Assembly: GCA_007118855.1 (NCBI GenBank)
Contig: SKQU01000345.1
Location: forward strand, 1 to 36,716
Origin: Spirochaetaceae bacterium
GTDB lineage: Bacteria > Spirochaetota > Spirochaetia > DSM-27196 > SLST01
Length of the DNA stretch: 36,716 nt
Reading direction: 5' to 3'
Part shown: piece after piece, positions 9,012 to 18,979 of the stretch
Numbering within the stretch: position 1 is the stretch's first letter
Layout of the letters: every line of letters starts with the position of its first letter
The notes under the pieces: generated by a model
Database searches by the model: none
What the model was told of the DNA's origin: nothing
Seen by the model: only the letters and a program-made list of their open reading frames with translations
Program-made: the position numbers and the translations under genes

Positions 9012-10675
9012 AATCGCTCCTCGGCGGGAAACTCCCGGATCACTGATTCACTCCAGATGCGGAACTCTCGTGCGTCTATGCGCCCGTCACCGTTGAGGTC
9101 CCACTCTCGCGCCGGGACCTCTTCGTGACGCTCGAATACATCCGCGGCCCCGTCGCCGGTCGTGTCGATCGCGAGCGCAACAAGGCGGCCTTCCCGGTAT
9201 CCCTCGACCACCTCGAAGTACCCGTCGCCGGTCAGATCGCGAACGCCTGCCGTGGGGACCTCGCCGTCGTAGAGCAGCAGACGATCCCAGGATCCGTCGC
9301 CGAGCTCGTCGCGCAGGACGCGATGCGTGCTTCCGTCACGCAGGTAGATCCTCTGCGCCACGCTCCCGTCGGGCCGCACCGTATCCACCCGCACAGAGGC
9401 ACGACGCAGCTCGTCCTGATCGATCGAGCCGACCACCGGCATCAGCGAGACGTCCGAGTCGAAACGCGGACCATCGGCCGCCAGCCCGCTGACCGCGGCA
9501 ACGGCGACGGCACGAGGACGAACCACGAACCGTACGGTATCATGCTCATCGGCAATCTCGCCCGACTCCAGGTACGGGTATTGCCCGTAGACGAGCCGAA
9601 GGTGCTCATCGTCCCGGACCGCCTCGAGCGAACGCGGCGCCCGGGCGTCGAACTCGAGCGAGAGCTCGACGATCCCGTCACGGTTGTGGTCGCGCTCCCA
9701 CCGCACGATCATACCTTGCTCTACAGAGAGCCGCTCGGTCCACCATCCGTCGCCGTTCGGGTCGACGTAGCTCGAACCGCTGAAATCGGCGGCCGCGTCG
9801 AGAATCCGCGCGTGCGACGCGCCGGTCGTGCCGAGCAGGATCTCCCGGTACGTGGCGTGGTCTGCAAAGCCGTCACGGGAGAGAAACAGATCGACCGCAC
9901 CCTGTGGATCGTCCGGGAGGTGGAGCAACGCCACGCGAGGATCCCTGAAGCCGAGCCGCTCCAGCTCCTCGCGCGCCCATTCCCGTTCTCCTGCGGTGGG
10001 GGCCTGCCTCGCGTACAGGTACAGCAGGTCCTCAAGGCCCGGGCCGTGTTGCGGGCGGCGCTCGCCGGCCGGCGGGCGCATCCGCAGGCGCTCGATCTCG
10101 CGCCGGTACTCGGTGGACGGATACGGCTCTGCGCGCAGGAGAAACCAGAAGAAGCGGGGGTCGTCCGGAAACAGATCGCGGGCAACCGAGATCAGGGCAT
10201 CGGCCTCGGTCAGGCGTCCGAGCGCCGTCAGGGCGCGCGCATACTCATAGTGCCACCGGGCGCGGGGGGCCTCTCCGGCGGCTACACCGGGCACCGTACC
10301 AGCGAGCAGGCCTGCCGCGGACTCGAACGCTCCCACGCGGTTGTACAGCCCACCGAGGAGGACCGCTGCGCTCTCCGCATCAAACCTGCGCCAGTTTCCG
10401 AGCTCGAGCGAGAGGCGGGCTCGGGCGATCGCCTCCCGCGTCGTCTCCCGGCGCAGGGCGGCCGCCGAGGCCGCCAGATAGCCCGCGTCGCTCGACTCCT
10501 CATCAAACTCGAGCGCGATCAGGGCGAGCTGCATCGTGCGGTCGAGCTCTCCGCTCTGAAACGCCTCGTACGCCGCCTCCACGTACAGCGCCGCGATGTC
10601 CGGGCTCGGATCGGCTGCTACATGGACATGAGCAGCCAACAGACAGACGAGGGCGGCTCGCCGCGTCCAATTCAT
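9005..10675 (-). CDS. Exported helical-repeat (TPR-like) protein with DxDxDG calcium-type loops
   Basis: The 556-residue protein begins with a signal peptide (R-R then a hydrophobic run to about residue 22) and lacks a lipobox. Residues about 25-240 are Ala/Leu/Glu-rich helical repeats of TPR type. The C-terminal half carries five loops matching D-x-N/T-x-D-G at Asp305, Asp329, Asp480, Asp504 and Asp526, as in dockerin/EF-hand-like or FG-GAP calcium-binding loops. The last one (D-L-N-G-D-G-R-I-D-A-R-E-F) is close to an EF-hand loop. I do not recognise a named family. The gene starts with an ATG overlapping the ftsH stop (ATGA) and ends overlapping the start of the protease lipoprotein, so it sits in a proteolysis/envelope-quality cluster. 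A periplasmic scaffold or adaptor role is an inference only. Confidence 0.75.
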   Translation of the reverse strand: MNWTRRAALVCLLAAHVHVAADPSPDIAALYVEAAYEAFQSGELDRTMQLALIALEFDEESSDAGYLAASAAALRRETTREAIARARLSLELGNWRRFDAESAAVLLGGLYNRVGAFESAAGLLAGTVPGVAAGEAPRARWHYEYARALTALGRLTEADALISVARDLFPDDPRFFWFLLRAEPYPSTEYRREIERLRMRPPAGERRPQHGPGLEDLLYLYARQAPTAGEREWAREELERLGFRDPRVALLHLPDDPQGAVDLFLSRDGFADHATYREILLGTTGASHARILDAAADFSGSSYVDPNGDGWWTERLSVEQGMIVRWERDHNRDGIVELSLEFDARAPRSLEAVRDDEHLRLVYGQYPYLESGEIADEHDTVRFVVRPRAVAVAAVSGLAADGPRFDSDVSLMPVVGSIDQDELRRASVRVDTVRPDGSVAQRIYLRDGSTHRVLRDELGDGSWDRLLLYDGEVPTAGVRDLTGDGYFEVVEGYREGRLVALAIDTTGDGAADVFERHEEVPAREWDLNGDGRIDAREFRIWSESVIREFPAEERLW

Positions 10676-12585
10676 GGCGACGGGTCGTCCTCCGGCTCGT
10701 CGTCACGCATGTCCGCGGCGCTCCTTCGCGCGGGAAGCCCGAGCAACTTGCGAACTTCGTGGTCCACGAGCGTCTCTTGTGTGACCAGCGCGTCGGTCAG
10801 CCGCTCGAGCTGTTCCCGGTTCTCGGTGAGAATCCTGTTGACGTCGGCGTAGGCCTCAGAGAGGATGCCGTGGATCGCCTCGTCGATCTGGCGCGCCTTC
10901 TCTTCCGAATAGTCCTTGTGACGGGCGATCTCCTTTCCCAGGAAGATGGGCTCGTCTTCCTGACCATACGCCACCGGCCCCAGGTCGCTCATGCCCCATT
11001 CGGTGACCATCCGCCGTGCAATGTCGGTCGCCTGCGAGAGGTCGGCCTGGGTGCCGGTCGTTGTCTCCGAGTAGAACATCTCCTCCGCGACGTAGCCGCC
11101 GTATGCTATCTTGATCCGGTCGAGCAGCCATCCCCTGCCGTGCGAATAGGTGTCCTTCTCCGGGAGCGAGAAGGCGACGCCAAGGGCACGCCCCCGCGGC
11201 ACGATGGTCACCTTGTGAAGCGGATCCGCGTTGGGAAGGTGGTAGTGGAGAAGCGCGTGTCCGGCCTCGTGACAGGCGGTCTTGCGCTTCTCGTCGTTGG
11301 TAAACACCCGCGAGGTTCGGGCGACCCCCATCATGATCTTGTCTCGCGCCTCCTCGAAGTCGTCCATCTGGACCAGGTCGCGATTGCGGCGTGCGGCGTA
11401 GAGCGCCGCCTCGTTGACGATGTTCGCGATGTCCGCCCCGGAACACCCGGGCGTCGCGCGGGCGATCCGGTCGAGATCGATGCGGGGTGAAAGCGGTATC
11501 TTCGCGGCGTGTATCTTGAGGATCGCCGAGCGCTCCTGGAGGTCAGGCATGTCCACGACAACCTGCCGGTCGAACCGCCCGGGGCGCATGAGCGCGGGAT
11601 CGAGCACGTCCGCCCGGTTCGTCGCGGCGAGGATAATGACTCCGTCCTTCGTGTCGAATCCATCCATCTCGACGAGCATCTGGTTGAGGGTCTGCTCACG
11701 TTCATCATGCCCGCCGCCGTACCCGGCTCCCCGGGTCCGCCCAACCGCGTCGAGCTCGTCGATGAACAGGATGCACGGCGCGTTCTTGCGGCCTTGCTCG
11801 AAGAGGTCTCTGACGCGGCTTGCGCCCACGCCGACGAACATCTCGACGAAATCCGATCCGGACATGTGGAAGAAGGCGACGCCGGCCTCTCCGGCGCACG
11901 CCTTGGCGAGCATTGTCTTTCCGGTTCCCGGCATGCCGACGAGCAGGACGCCCTTGGGAATCTTCGCCCCCATTCGCGTGAACTTGGCCGGGTTCTTGAG
12001 GAACTCGACGACCTCCTGAAGCTCGTACTTCGCCTCCACCTGCCCCGCGACGTCGGCAAAGGTAATCCGACGACCGTCGTCGGCGTACTTCTTCGCCTTG
12101 CTCTTGCCGAAGGAGAAGGCACGGTTTCCCGTGCCCTGCAGTTGGCGGAACATGAACCAGATGATGAAGATCCCGAAGACCCAGGGAAAGAGATTCAGGA
12201 GTATCTGCCAGGCCGGCATCGACCCGCTCTGACCGCGGGTGGGGACATCGCGCTCGCGAAGCGTGCGAATGAGCTGATCGTCGAAGTACGGGATCTGCGT
12301 CCGGAAGAAGGTCCCTTCGCCGGTCATCCCGCGAAGGCGACCTCGTATTTCGGACTGGGCGACTATCGTTACCGACTCCACGCGGTTCTGTTCGACGTAG
12401 TCGAGAAAGGTCGAGTAGTCGATCTCCATTCCCGACTGCCGTCCCGGTGAGGAAAGGAGGAGCAGGAATATGCCGAAGACCGCGATCAGCAGGATCAGGG
12501 CGAACCGGTTGTTGCGGAAGTTGAAGTTGAACTGCCCCGGGTCGTTCCGGTCCTTGTCTTTCTGTGGCTGTTGATCGTCACCCAT
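10672..12585 (-). CDS. ftsH: ATP-dependent zinc metalloprotease FtsH
   Basis: This 637-residue AAA+ membrane protease has two transmembrane segments (about 28-45 and 126-147) around a short periplasmic domain. The AAA module follows, with Walker A G-M-P-G-T-G-K-T, Walker B I-L-F-I-D-E-L-D and the second region of homology ending in R-P-G-R-F-D. The peptidase domain has the zinc motif H-E-A-G-H near residue 440. FtsH degrades misassembled membrane proteins and selected regulators as a hexamer in the inner membrane. The acidic C-terminal tail is typical. The ATG at 12585 lies 77 nt after tilS and has only a weak GGGATAG upstream. The stop overlaps the next gene's start (ATGA). In Borrelia ftsH also follows tilS. 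Confidence 0.97.
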   Translation of the reverse strand: MGDDQQPQKDKDRNDPGQFNFNFRNNRFALILLIAVFGIFLLLLSSPGRQSGMEIDYSTFLDYVEQNRVESVTIVAQSEIRGRLRGMTGEGTFFRTQIPYFDDQLIRTLRERDVPTRGQSGSMPAWQILLNLFPWVFGIFIIWFMFRQLQGTGNRAFSFGKSKAKKYADDGRRITFADVAGQVEAKYELQEVVEFLKNPAKFTRMGAKIPKGVLLVGMPGTGKTMLAKACAGEAGVAFFHMSGSDFVEMFVGVGASRVRDLFEQGRKNAPCILFIDELDAVGRTRGAGYGGGHDEREQTLNQMLVEMDGFDTKDGVIILAATNRADVLDPALMRPGRFDRQVVVDMPDLQERSAILKIHAAKIPLSPRIDLDRIARATPGCSGADIANIVNEAALYAARRNRDLVQMDDFEEARDKIMMGVARTSRVFTNDEKRKTACHEAGHALLHYHLPNADPLHKVTIVPRGRALGVAFSLPEKDTYSHGRGWLLDRIKIAYGGYVAEEMFYSETTTGTQADLSQATDIARRMVTEWGMSDLGPVAYGQEDEPIFLGKEIARHKDYSEEKARQIDEAIHGILSEAYADVNRILTENREQLERLTDALVTQETLVDHEVRKLLGLPARRSAADMRDDEPEDDPSP

Positions 12586-12662
12586 GGTACGCCGCTATCC
12601 CATCCCGTCTCCGCCAAGATACCCACTTTCAGGGGGCCGGACAATATCGGCGCAGATCGCCG

Positions 12663-13658
12663 CTACTCACCGCGGATCACGAGCCATTGGCCCTGGAGCG
12701 TGATGCGCGTCTTCCGCCCGGCAAGGAGCGTCCGCGAGCCGCCCGGGTCGTCCCGCAGTGCCGGTGCAAAGAAGGCGTGACCGGGCCGGTTGCGACGTTC
12801 GAGGAGACCGAGCCGACGCATCACCGCATAGAGCGCCTCGAGCCGTGCGTCGGCATCGAGTGCGAAGAAGGCCCGCCGCGGCATCCGCGCGCCGAAGCGC
12901 CCATACTCGACCCCGAGTGACGCTGCACGCTTCTTCACCTGCAGGTGATACCGGGCCATCGACTCGCCAAGGCTCACCAGATCCTGCCGCAAGGCTGGCC
13001 ACTCCGTCTCGATCGCAGGGATGACTTCACGGCGCACGAAATTCCTGCGGTACGCCGTGCTCGCATTGGTCGCGTCCGCAGAGGGGGATACGCCGTGGGC
13101 CTGCAGGTAGGAGTCTATCTCGGACCGCGCGATGGTGAGAAGCGGCCGGTACAACTCCCCGCGCGCTGTCAAGCCACGGGACTCCGGAATTCCGGACAGA
13201 AGCACCCCGTCAACGCCGGCGAGCAGCCGCATGAGTATCGTTTCCGCCTGGTCGTCGCGAGTGTGTCCGGTGCAGACGTAGCGCGCACCGGTCACGCGGG
13301 CCGCCCCGCCGAGGAAGGAGTACCGGGCCTGCCTCGCGGCGGCTTCGATCCCCCCGGCCGCGCTCGCCTGCCGGTGAAGCTCTCCGGCCCGGACGCTGCC
13401 GGTCATCAACGGGACCGCCGCGCGCGCCGCAAGCGCGCGAACGCCTGCAAGATCGCGCTCATGTTCGGTCTGATCGCGCAGCCGGTGGTTGAAGTGCGCC
13501 GCGACGAGGGCCGTCGCCGCACGTTCGCCGCGCGACGAGAGTCCACGGGCGAGCGCGAGAAACAGGGCGCTGCTGTCCGCGCCGCCGGAAACCGCCACGA
13601 CGATCCGGCCGGCGGCCCGGCGATCAAGCCATGCCCCGACTCGCTGGTCGAGCGTCAT
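12663..13658 (-). CDS. tilS: tRNA(Ile)-lysidine synthetase TilS (short form)
   Basis: The product has the PP-loop ATP-pyrophosphatase motif S-G-G-A-D-S-S near residue 24 and the T-G-H-T-x-D-D-Q-A-E-T stretch typical of TilS. TilS uses ATP and lysine to convert C34 of tRNA-Ile(CAU) to lysidine, so that AUA is read as Ile. At 331 residues it is shorter than the 430-residue E. coli enzyme. The N-terminal catalytic domain is complete, while the C-terminal domains appear reduced. The ATG overlaps the pth stop (ATGA). The order pth-tilS-ftsH is conserved in spirochaetes I know. Confidence 0.93.
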   Translation of the reverse strand: MTLDQRVGAWLDRRAAGRIVVAVSGGADSSALFLALARGLSSRGERAATALVAAHFNHRLRDQTEHERDLAGVRALAARAAVPLMTGSVRAGELHRQASAAGGIEAAARQARYSFLGGAARVTGARYVCTGHTRDDQAETILMRLLAGVDGVLLSGIPESRGLTARGELYRPLLTIARSEIDSYLQAHGVSPSADATNASTAYRRNFVRREVIPAIETEWPALRQDLVSLGESMARYHLQVKKRAASLGVEYGRFGARMPRRAFFALDADARLEALYAVMRRLGLLERRNRPGHAFFAPALRDDPGGSRTLLAGRKTRITLQGQWLVIRGE

Positions 13659-14212
13659 TGCCGCTCGGTAAGCATGTTCATGACCGTATCCAGATCATGG
13701 TCGAGGAGCGCGCTCGCGGCGTCGGCGGCGACTTCAAACGCGGTTTCGTAGAGAGCGCGCTCGGAATCCGGGGGAATGGACAGTACGTGCTCGACCACCC
13801 GGGAGGCGTCGGCAGGACGTCCGATCCCGATGTAAATCCGGATGAACTCCCCCGAGCCGAGGGCATCCATCACGGAGGCAAGTCCGTTATGCGAGCGGGA
13901 TGTTCCCCGTCGTTTCAGACGGACGGTTCCCGGTGGAAGGTCCATATTGTCGCAGACAACCACGAGGTCGCCGGTTCCGGCTCGCGCGGCACGCATCAGC
14001 GACGGCATGACCGACCCGGAGCGGTTCATGTAGGTCAGGGGCAGCGCCACGACGCACTCGTCGCGGCCGGTCCAGAGGTACGATCGCAGGAAGGGCTTTC
14101 GAAGGCTCAACTCACGCCGCAGCACGAGCCGGCGCACCGCGTCGAACCCGACGTTGTGTCGAGTACGCTCGAAACGGGTTCCCGGATTGCCGAGGCCAAC
14201 AATGAGTCGCAG
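13655..14212 (-). CDS. pth: Peptidyl-tRNA hydrolase, probable CTG start
   Basis: Pth frees tRNA from peptidyl-tRNA that drops off ribosomes. Read from the CTG at 14210-14212 the protein is 185 residues, the usual Pth length. It begins with R-L-I-V-G-L-G-N-P-G, then a T-R-H-N-V-G-F-D stretch holding the catalytic His and a substrate-binding Asn. Further on are the L-T-Y-M-N-R-S-G motif and the C-D-N-M-D-L-P-P-G-T-x-R-L-K stretch. The first conventional start, a GTG at 14137, would delete the catalytic His and leave 160 residues, so it is unlikely. No in-frame ATG, GTG or TTG exists nearby upstream. GGAGGAG at the end of rplY lies 8 nt before the CTG, a good ribosome binding site. The stop overlaps tilS (ATGA). 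Confidence 0.9.
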   Translation of the reverse strand: MRLIVGLGNPGTRFERTRHNVGFDAVRRLVLRRELSLRKPFLRSYLWTGRDECVVALPLTYMNRSGSVMPSLMRAARAGTGDLVVVCDNMDLPPGTVRLKRRGTSRSHNGLASVMDALGSGEFIRIYIGIGRPADASRVVEHVLSIPPDSERALYETAFEVAADAASALLDHDLDTVMNMLTERQ

Positions 14213-14217
14213 CGCGC

Positions 14218-14871
14218 CTACTCCTCCGCACTCGCCTCTTCGCGCTCCCTGCCGCCTTGTTCGCCGACCTCGGCCTCTTCGCCTTCCTCGATCTCTTCCT
14301 CTTCAGTCGGCTCCTCGACCTCGAGACGCGCGGCGGCCACGAGCGCGATCACCTGATCCTCGTGCGTCAGGATCTTCACTCCCTCAGGGGGGCTCAGCTG
14401 CGCCACGTGAACCGACTCACCAATTGCGAGCCCGGAGATATCGACCTGAAAGGAGTCAGGCAGATCCTGGGGCAGACACTCGACCTCGACCTCGTGCAAC
14501 GGCTGCTCGAGGATGCCGCCTTCGCGGACGCCTGCGGCCGAGCCCGTGAGATGAATCGAAATATTGGCCCGCAACACCTTCCCGGCCTCGATCTCGAAGA
14601 AATCAATGTGCTTCAACTCGCCGGTGAGGATGTCCTCCTCGTAATCCTTGATCAGACAGTCGTACGGTTCACCGTCGACGGTGATTCTGATGATCTGACT
14701 CTCGGAGAGGGCTTTGAACTTGCGGTTGAAATCGAGCCCGTCAATCGCGACCGGGACCGGTTCGCGGTGCCCGTAGATAATGGCGGGGATCTTGCCGGTA
14801 CGCCGCAGGCGGCGGGCCGCAGCGGTCTTCAGCTCGCTGCGTACGTCTGCGCTCAGCGTCTTCTGCTCCAT
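14218..14871 (-). CDS. rplY: 50S ribosomal protein bL25, long CTC form
   Basis: This 217-residue protein has an N-terminal L25 domain (about 1-95; G-K-I-P-A-I-I-Y-G-H near residue 27, I-K-D-Y-E-x-D stretch) that binds 5S rRNA. A C-terminal TL5/CTC beta domain follows (about 100-185; I-L-E-Q-P-L-H-E-V-E-V-E-C-L-P). The tail of about 30 residues is very rich in Glu. In Bacillus the CTC form is a general-stress protein. The ATG has AGGAG 8 nt upstream. It sits 53 nt after spoVG and 5 nt before the CTG of pth, as in Borrelia. Confidence 0.96.
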   Translation of the reverse strand: MEQKTLSADVRSELKTAAARRLRRTGKIPAIIYGHREPVPVAIDGLDFNRKFKALSESQIIRITVDGEPYDCLIKDYEEDILTGELKHIDFFEIEAGKVLRANISIHLTGSAAGVREGGILEQPLHEVEVECLPQDLPDSFQVDISGLAIGESVHVAQLSPPEGVKILTHEDQVIALVAAARLEVEEPTEEEEIEEGEEAEVGEQGGREREEASAEE

Positions 14872-14924
14872 TGCTGACTCCTGATGCGGTAAGCTACTAA
14901 ATCACACTTCGGTTGAACAGACCC

Positions 14925-15296
14925 TCAGGGCTCGTCGTCCTTCGGTTCGTCGTGCTCGGTCTCGTCGTCCTTCGGTTCGTCGTGCTGCGGCTCCTCGGTT
15001 CGCGCCTGCGCGACCCCGGGCTCCTGCTCCGGCCGTGCGGCCGTCGCCTCCGCCTCGTATTCACGGACGATACGCTCCTGCAGAGCGTTCCTGAACTCGG
15101 ACGATATGGGGTGCGCGACATCCTTGAACTCGCCGCTGCGGGTCTTTCGGCTCGGCATGGCGATGAACAGCCGGTCGCTGCCCTCGATCACCTTGACATT
15201 GTGAACGACGAAACAATGGTCGAATGTCACCGTCACGTACGCCCGCAACTTGCCCTGAGTGTCCACTCTCCGAACCCGAACGTCTGTGATCTCCAT
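14925..15296 (-). CDS. spoVG: SpoVG-family DNA/RNA-binding regulator with acidic repeat tail
   Basis: The first 85 or so residues are SpoVG (starts M-E-I-T-D-V-R-V; contains P-S-R-K and D-V-A-H-P-I). SpoVG is a small nucleic-acid-binding regulator; the Borrelia protein binds DNA and RNA. I chose the ATG at 15294-15296 because GAAGGAG lies 6 nt upstream and it gives the family's N-terminus. A GTG at 15335 would add 13 unsupported residues. The last 35 or so residues are an unusual acidic tail with two copies of H-D-E-P-K-D-D-E. The gene is first behind a consensus promoter at 15352-15379 and heads the translation/proteolysis cluster. Confidence 0.95.
   Translation of the reverse strand: MEITDVRVRRVDTQGKLRAYVTVTFDHCFVVHNVKVIEGSDRLFIAMPSRKTRSGEFKDVAHPISSEFRNALQERIVREYEAEATAARPEQEPGVAQARTEEPQHDEPKDDETEHDEPKDDEP
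14931..14986. repeat. Direct repeat within spoVG tail (26 identical bp, period 30)
   Basis: The 26 bases at 14931-14956 recur identically at 14961-14986, giving a 30-bp (10-codon) period. On the coding strand they encode the repeated D-E-P-K-D-D-E segment at the SpoVG C-terminus. Confidence 0.9.
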
Positions 15297-15351
15297 GGGC
15301 GCTCCTTCAAGGCTCAGCAGAGAAAGAAAGACCAAGCCGCTGCAACGGGTT

Positions 15352-15379
15352 ATTATACGTCAGAGAACGGTGGTGTCAA
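15352..15379 (-). promoter_or_regulatory. Consensus promoter of the spoVG-rplY-pth-tilS-ftsH cluster
   Basis: On the minus strand -35 TTGACA (15374-15379) and -10 TATAAT (15352-15357) are both perfect, with a 16-bp spacer. The predicted start is about 50 nt before the spoVG ATG. This is the best sigma-70 promoter in the window. Confidence 0.85.
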
Positions 15380-15434
15380 TTCGCCCACCGGTAGCCGCAG
15401 GCAATTGGTGCGGCGAATCGCGGGAGGTGCTCGT

Positions 15435-15617
15435 ATGGGAGACTGGCAGGAGCCCGATGGAGGTGGAGACGATGATCGCGCCGACGATGCGCCGTTCCTC
15501 GACGACTGGAGTGACGAACCCGGCGATGACATCGACGATGACTACGGCGATGACTACGATGACGGATACGACGAGGATCTCGAGGACGAGCCGGACGATT
15601 ACGAGGAAGGCGAGTAG
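15435..15617 (+). CDS. Very acidic 60-residue protein, unknown function
   Basis: The ORF codes for 60 residues, of which 32 are Asp or Glu and only one (Arg15) is basic. Aromatic residues (Trp, Tyr, Phe) are scattered in the acidic runs, so it would be disordered and strongly negative. The ATG is preceded 5 nt upstream by GGGAGGTG, a good ribosome binding site, which is the main support. It is divergent from spoVG, and its last 19 bp overlap the 3' end of rsfS tail to tail. No promoter is clear. It could be a nucleic-acid mimic or metal-binding peptide, but nothing in the sequence decides this, and a chance ORF in GAC/GAT-rich DNA remains possible. Confidence 0.5.
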   Translation: MGDWQEPDGGGDDDRADDAPFLDDWSDEPGDDIDDDYGDDYDDGYDEDLEDEPDDYEEGE

Positions 15618-15964
15618 ATCACCTCCGCCGCGAACCAGAGCCTCTCGAGCTCATAGAAGGAGCGCATCTCCTCGGACATGAGGTGGATGACCACGAACCC
15701 GAGATCTATGAGGACCCATCCGATTTCCGAGTTGCGTCTGCGCGGATGAACAGGCTCCAACCCGAGCTCATTGAACAGCTCGTCGAGCGCAACGATCAGC
15801 CCGCGCAGGTGCCCTTGAGAGTTCACCGTCGTGATCACGAAGTAATCGGCGAAACCGCAGCTCTCCTGCACATCGAGCACGACCGTATCCCGTGCGTTCG
15901 CATCGTCGAGCATCGTGCCGACCCTGATCACCGCATCGCGACGCCTATCTGACATATCGTCCAT
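15599..15964 (-). CDS. rsfS: Ribosome silencing factor RsfS (YbeB/Iojap family)
   Basis: The 121-residue protein has the family core V-L-D-V-Q-E-S-C-G-F-A-D-Y-F-V-I-T-T, then G-W-V-L-I-D-L-G-F-V-V-I-H-L and the E-x-R-x-F-Y-E-L-E-R-L-W motif. RsfS binds ribosomal protein uL14 and blocks 30S-50S joining under starvation. I chose the ATG at 15964, since AAAGGA lies 5 nt upstream; a TTG (15967) and a later ATG (15955) are alternatives. The start overlaps the end of the LCP gene by 20 nt. The nadD-LCP-rsfS order keeps it within the obg/ribosome cluster, a common bacterial arrangement. Confidence 0.95.
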   Translation of the reverse strand: MDDMSDRRRDAVIRVGTMLDDANARDTVVLDVQESCGFADYFVITTVNSQGHLRGLIVALDELFNELGLEPVHPRRRNSEIGWVLIDLGFVVIHLMSEEMRSFYELERLWFAAEVIYSPSS

Positions 15965-17120
15965 CAAAATCCTTTCCCAGTATCACGGTAACGTCGACAA
16001 CTGCCTGCGGGTCGGCTTCACTGTCGACCCGCGGAGCGCGAATCACGTCGGCGGTGCGCCGTGCGTACATACCGCTCCCCGTTCGGTCGATGACTCTCGT
16101 GCGCTCGATGTCGTTGCTCGCGGCGTTGCCGACCGAGATGACGTCAAACCCGTAACTGCGCAGAAGCTCCGCCGTTCTGCTTGCGAGCCCGACGACCTCC
16201 GTGCCGTTGAGCACCTCCACCCGGATGGCGATGTTCTCGTCTTGCAGCAGCGTGGCGGTCGCGAGATTGTCGACGATCTGCCGAACCGACTCCCGCAGCC
16301 ATCTGCCCTCCTGATGGGGGAAGAGCAGGAGTTTCTCCTCGTCGTCCGTTCCGACGCGCCGCAACGTCCCCTCGATCTGTCGTGTGATCATCCGCTCCTT
16401 CTCGACTCCCGCGAGCTCTCGCATCAGGGAGACAAATGCGGGCCGGTCGAGGTTCGTCGTCATCCGGCTGTGCACGATGCGGGACGCGGCACGTCCGGAC
16501 AACATCTCAGCCCGCTCGCCGAGCTGCTCGACAAGCGAAAGAATGAGTCTCCCGCGACGCACGATCCGGTCGCGATCACGCTCGCCCTCGCCCTCGTAGC
16601 GCAGATACTCGAGTGCCTTCGCTCCGTCAAGCACCACGTCACCGGCGGGAATCAGCACCGCTTCAGGGCCCTCGTTTGGAAGGTCGGTCACGAATACCGG
16701 CACCCCACCGAGCAGGTCGACGACCGCCTCGAGACCGGCCTCGTCCAGGTGGACGAAGAACGGAACCGGCGTGCCGAACAGCTCCGCGATCTGTTGCACG
16801 TAGGGGACCATCCCTTCGGTCCGGAAGGCCGTGTCTATTGAATCGACGCGGTTGAGTGCGCGCACGACTACTCCGGTCTGCGAGGGAACATGGAGCATCG
16901 CTCCCCGCCCGGTGGAAAACTGATACAGGAACACATGCGTGATGAGGCTTCCGTCGTCGAGCTCCACCGTCAGCGCCATCGCGAGCTGCCCCTCATCCGC
17001 GACGAGATTGGATATCTCGTCGGATCGAACCGCAAGCGCCACCGACACCCCGGTCGCCACGAGTACCGCGGCCATCACGATGAGGAGCACGACGCCTCTG
17101 TCAATACCGTTCCTTCGCAT
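15945..17120 (-). CDS. LytR-CpsA-Psr (LCP) family protein with LytR_C domain
   Basis: The 391-residue protein has one N-terminal membrane segment (about 8-30) and an extracytoplasmic LCP-like domain (about 45-260; conserved Arg/Asp-rich stretch E-Y-L-R-Y-E...R-D-R-D-R-I-V-R-R). A C-terminal LytR_C domain follows (about 285-390, starting near the V-E-V-L-N-G-T motif). LCP enzymes attach polymers to peptidoglycan in Gram-positives. Spirochaetes lack teichoic acids, so the acceptor and polymer here are unknown. The ATG has GGGAGATGC before it. It lies 18 nt after nadD and overlaps rsfS, with which LCP genes often cluster. Confidence 0.85.
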   Translation of the reverse strand: MRRNGIDRGVVLLIVMAAVLVATGVSVALAVRSDEISNLVADEGQLAMALTVELDDGSLITHVFLYQFSTGRGAMLHVPSQTGVVVRALNRVDSIDTAFRTEGMVPYVQQIAELFGTPVPFFVHLDEAGLEAVVDLLGGVPVFVTDLPNEGPEAVLIPAGDVVLDGAKALEYLRYEGEGERDRDRIVRRGRLILSLVEQLGERAEMLSGRAASRIVHSRMTTNLDRPAFVSLMRELAGVEKERMITRQIEGTLRRVGTDDEEKLLLFPHQEGRWLRESVRQIVDNLATATLLQDENIAIRVEVLNGTEVVGLASRTAELLRSYGFDVISVGNAASNDIERTRVIDRTGSGMYARRTADVIRAPRVDSEADPQAVVDVTVILGKDFDGRYVR

Positions 17121-17138
17121 GCATCTCCCGCGGGCGAC

Positions 17139-18721
<1,583 letters not shown>

Positions 18722-18979
18722 TCAGTTCACCAGCGGATCAATGGAGATGATCTTGCGCCCCTTGCGGTCGGCGAAGGCCACGGTACCATCGATCTTCGCG
18801 AACAGCGTATCGTCTCTGCCGATCCCCACATTGAGACCGGGGTGAAACCGTGTTCCGCGCTGGCGGACGAGTATGGAGCCGGCGCTCACGCGCTCACCGC
18901 CGAACCGCTTCACGCCGAGCCGTTGCGCGTTCGAGTCCCGACCGTTCTTGCTGCTGCCTCCGCCCTTCTTATGCGCCAT
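18722..18979 (-). CDS. rpmA: 50S ribosomal protein bL27
   Basis: This 85-residue protein starts [16 protein letters not shown], the mature-type N-terminus that reaches the peptidyl transferase centre. AGGAG lies 7 nt before the ATG. An in-frame TAG seven codons upstream (followed by AGA-AGA-CAG-GAG-TGC-AGC) excludes any longer N-terminal form. This matters because the neighbouring prp gene encodes the protease that trims L27 in Firmicutes. It overlaps the end of prp by 11 nt. Confidence 0.98.
   Translation of the reverse strand: MAHKKGGGSSKNGRDSNAQRLGVKRFGGERVSAGSILVRQRGTRFHPGLNVGIGRDDTLFAKIDGTVAFADRKGRKIISIDPLVN

Noticed and set aside
9125-10852. Plus-strand open frame of 575 codons
   Set aside because: Antisense to the TPR-like gene and the end of ftsH; low-complexity Arg/Gly-rich translation without motifs.
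14913-15434. Longer form of the acidic ORF starting at 14913
   Set aside because: It would run antisense through all of spoVG; only the part from the ATG at 15435 has its own ribosome binding site.
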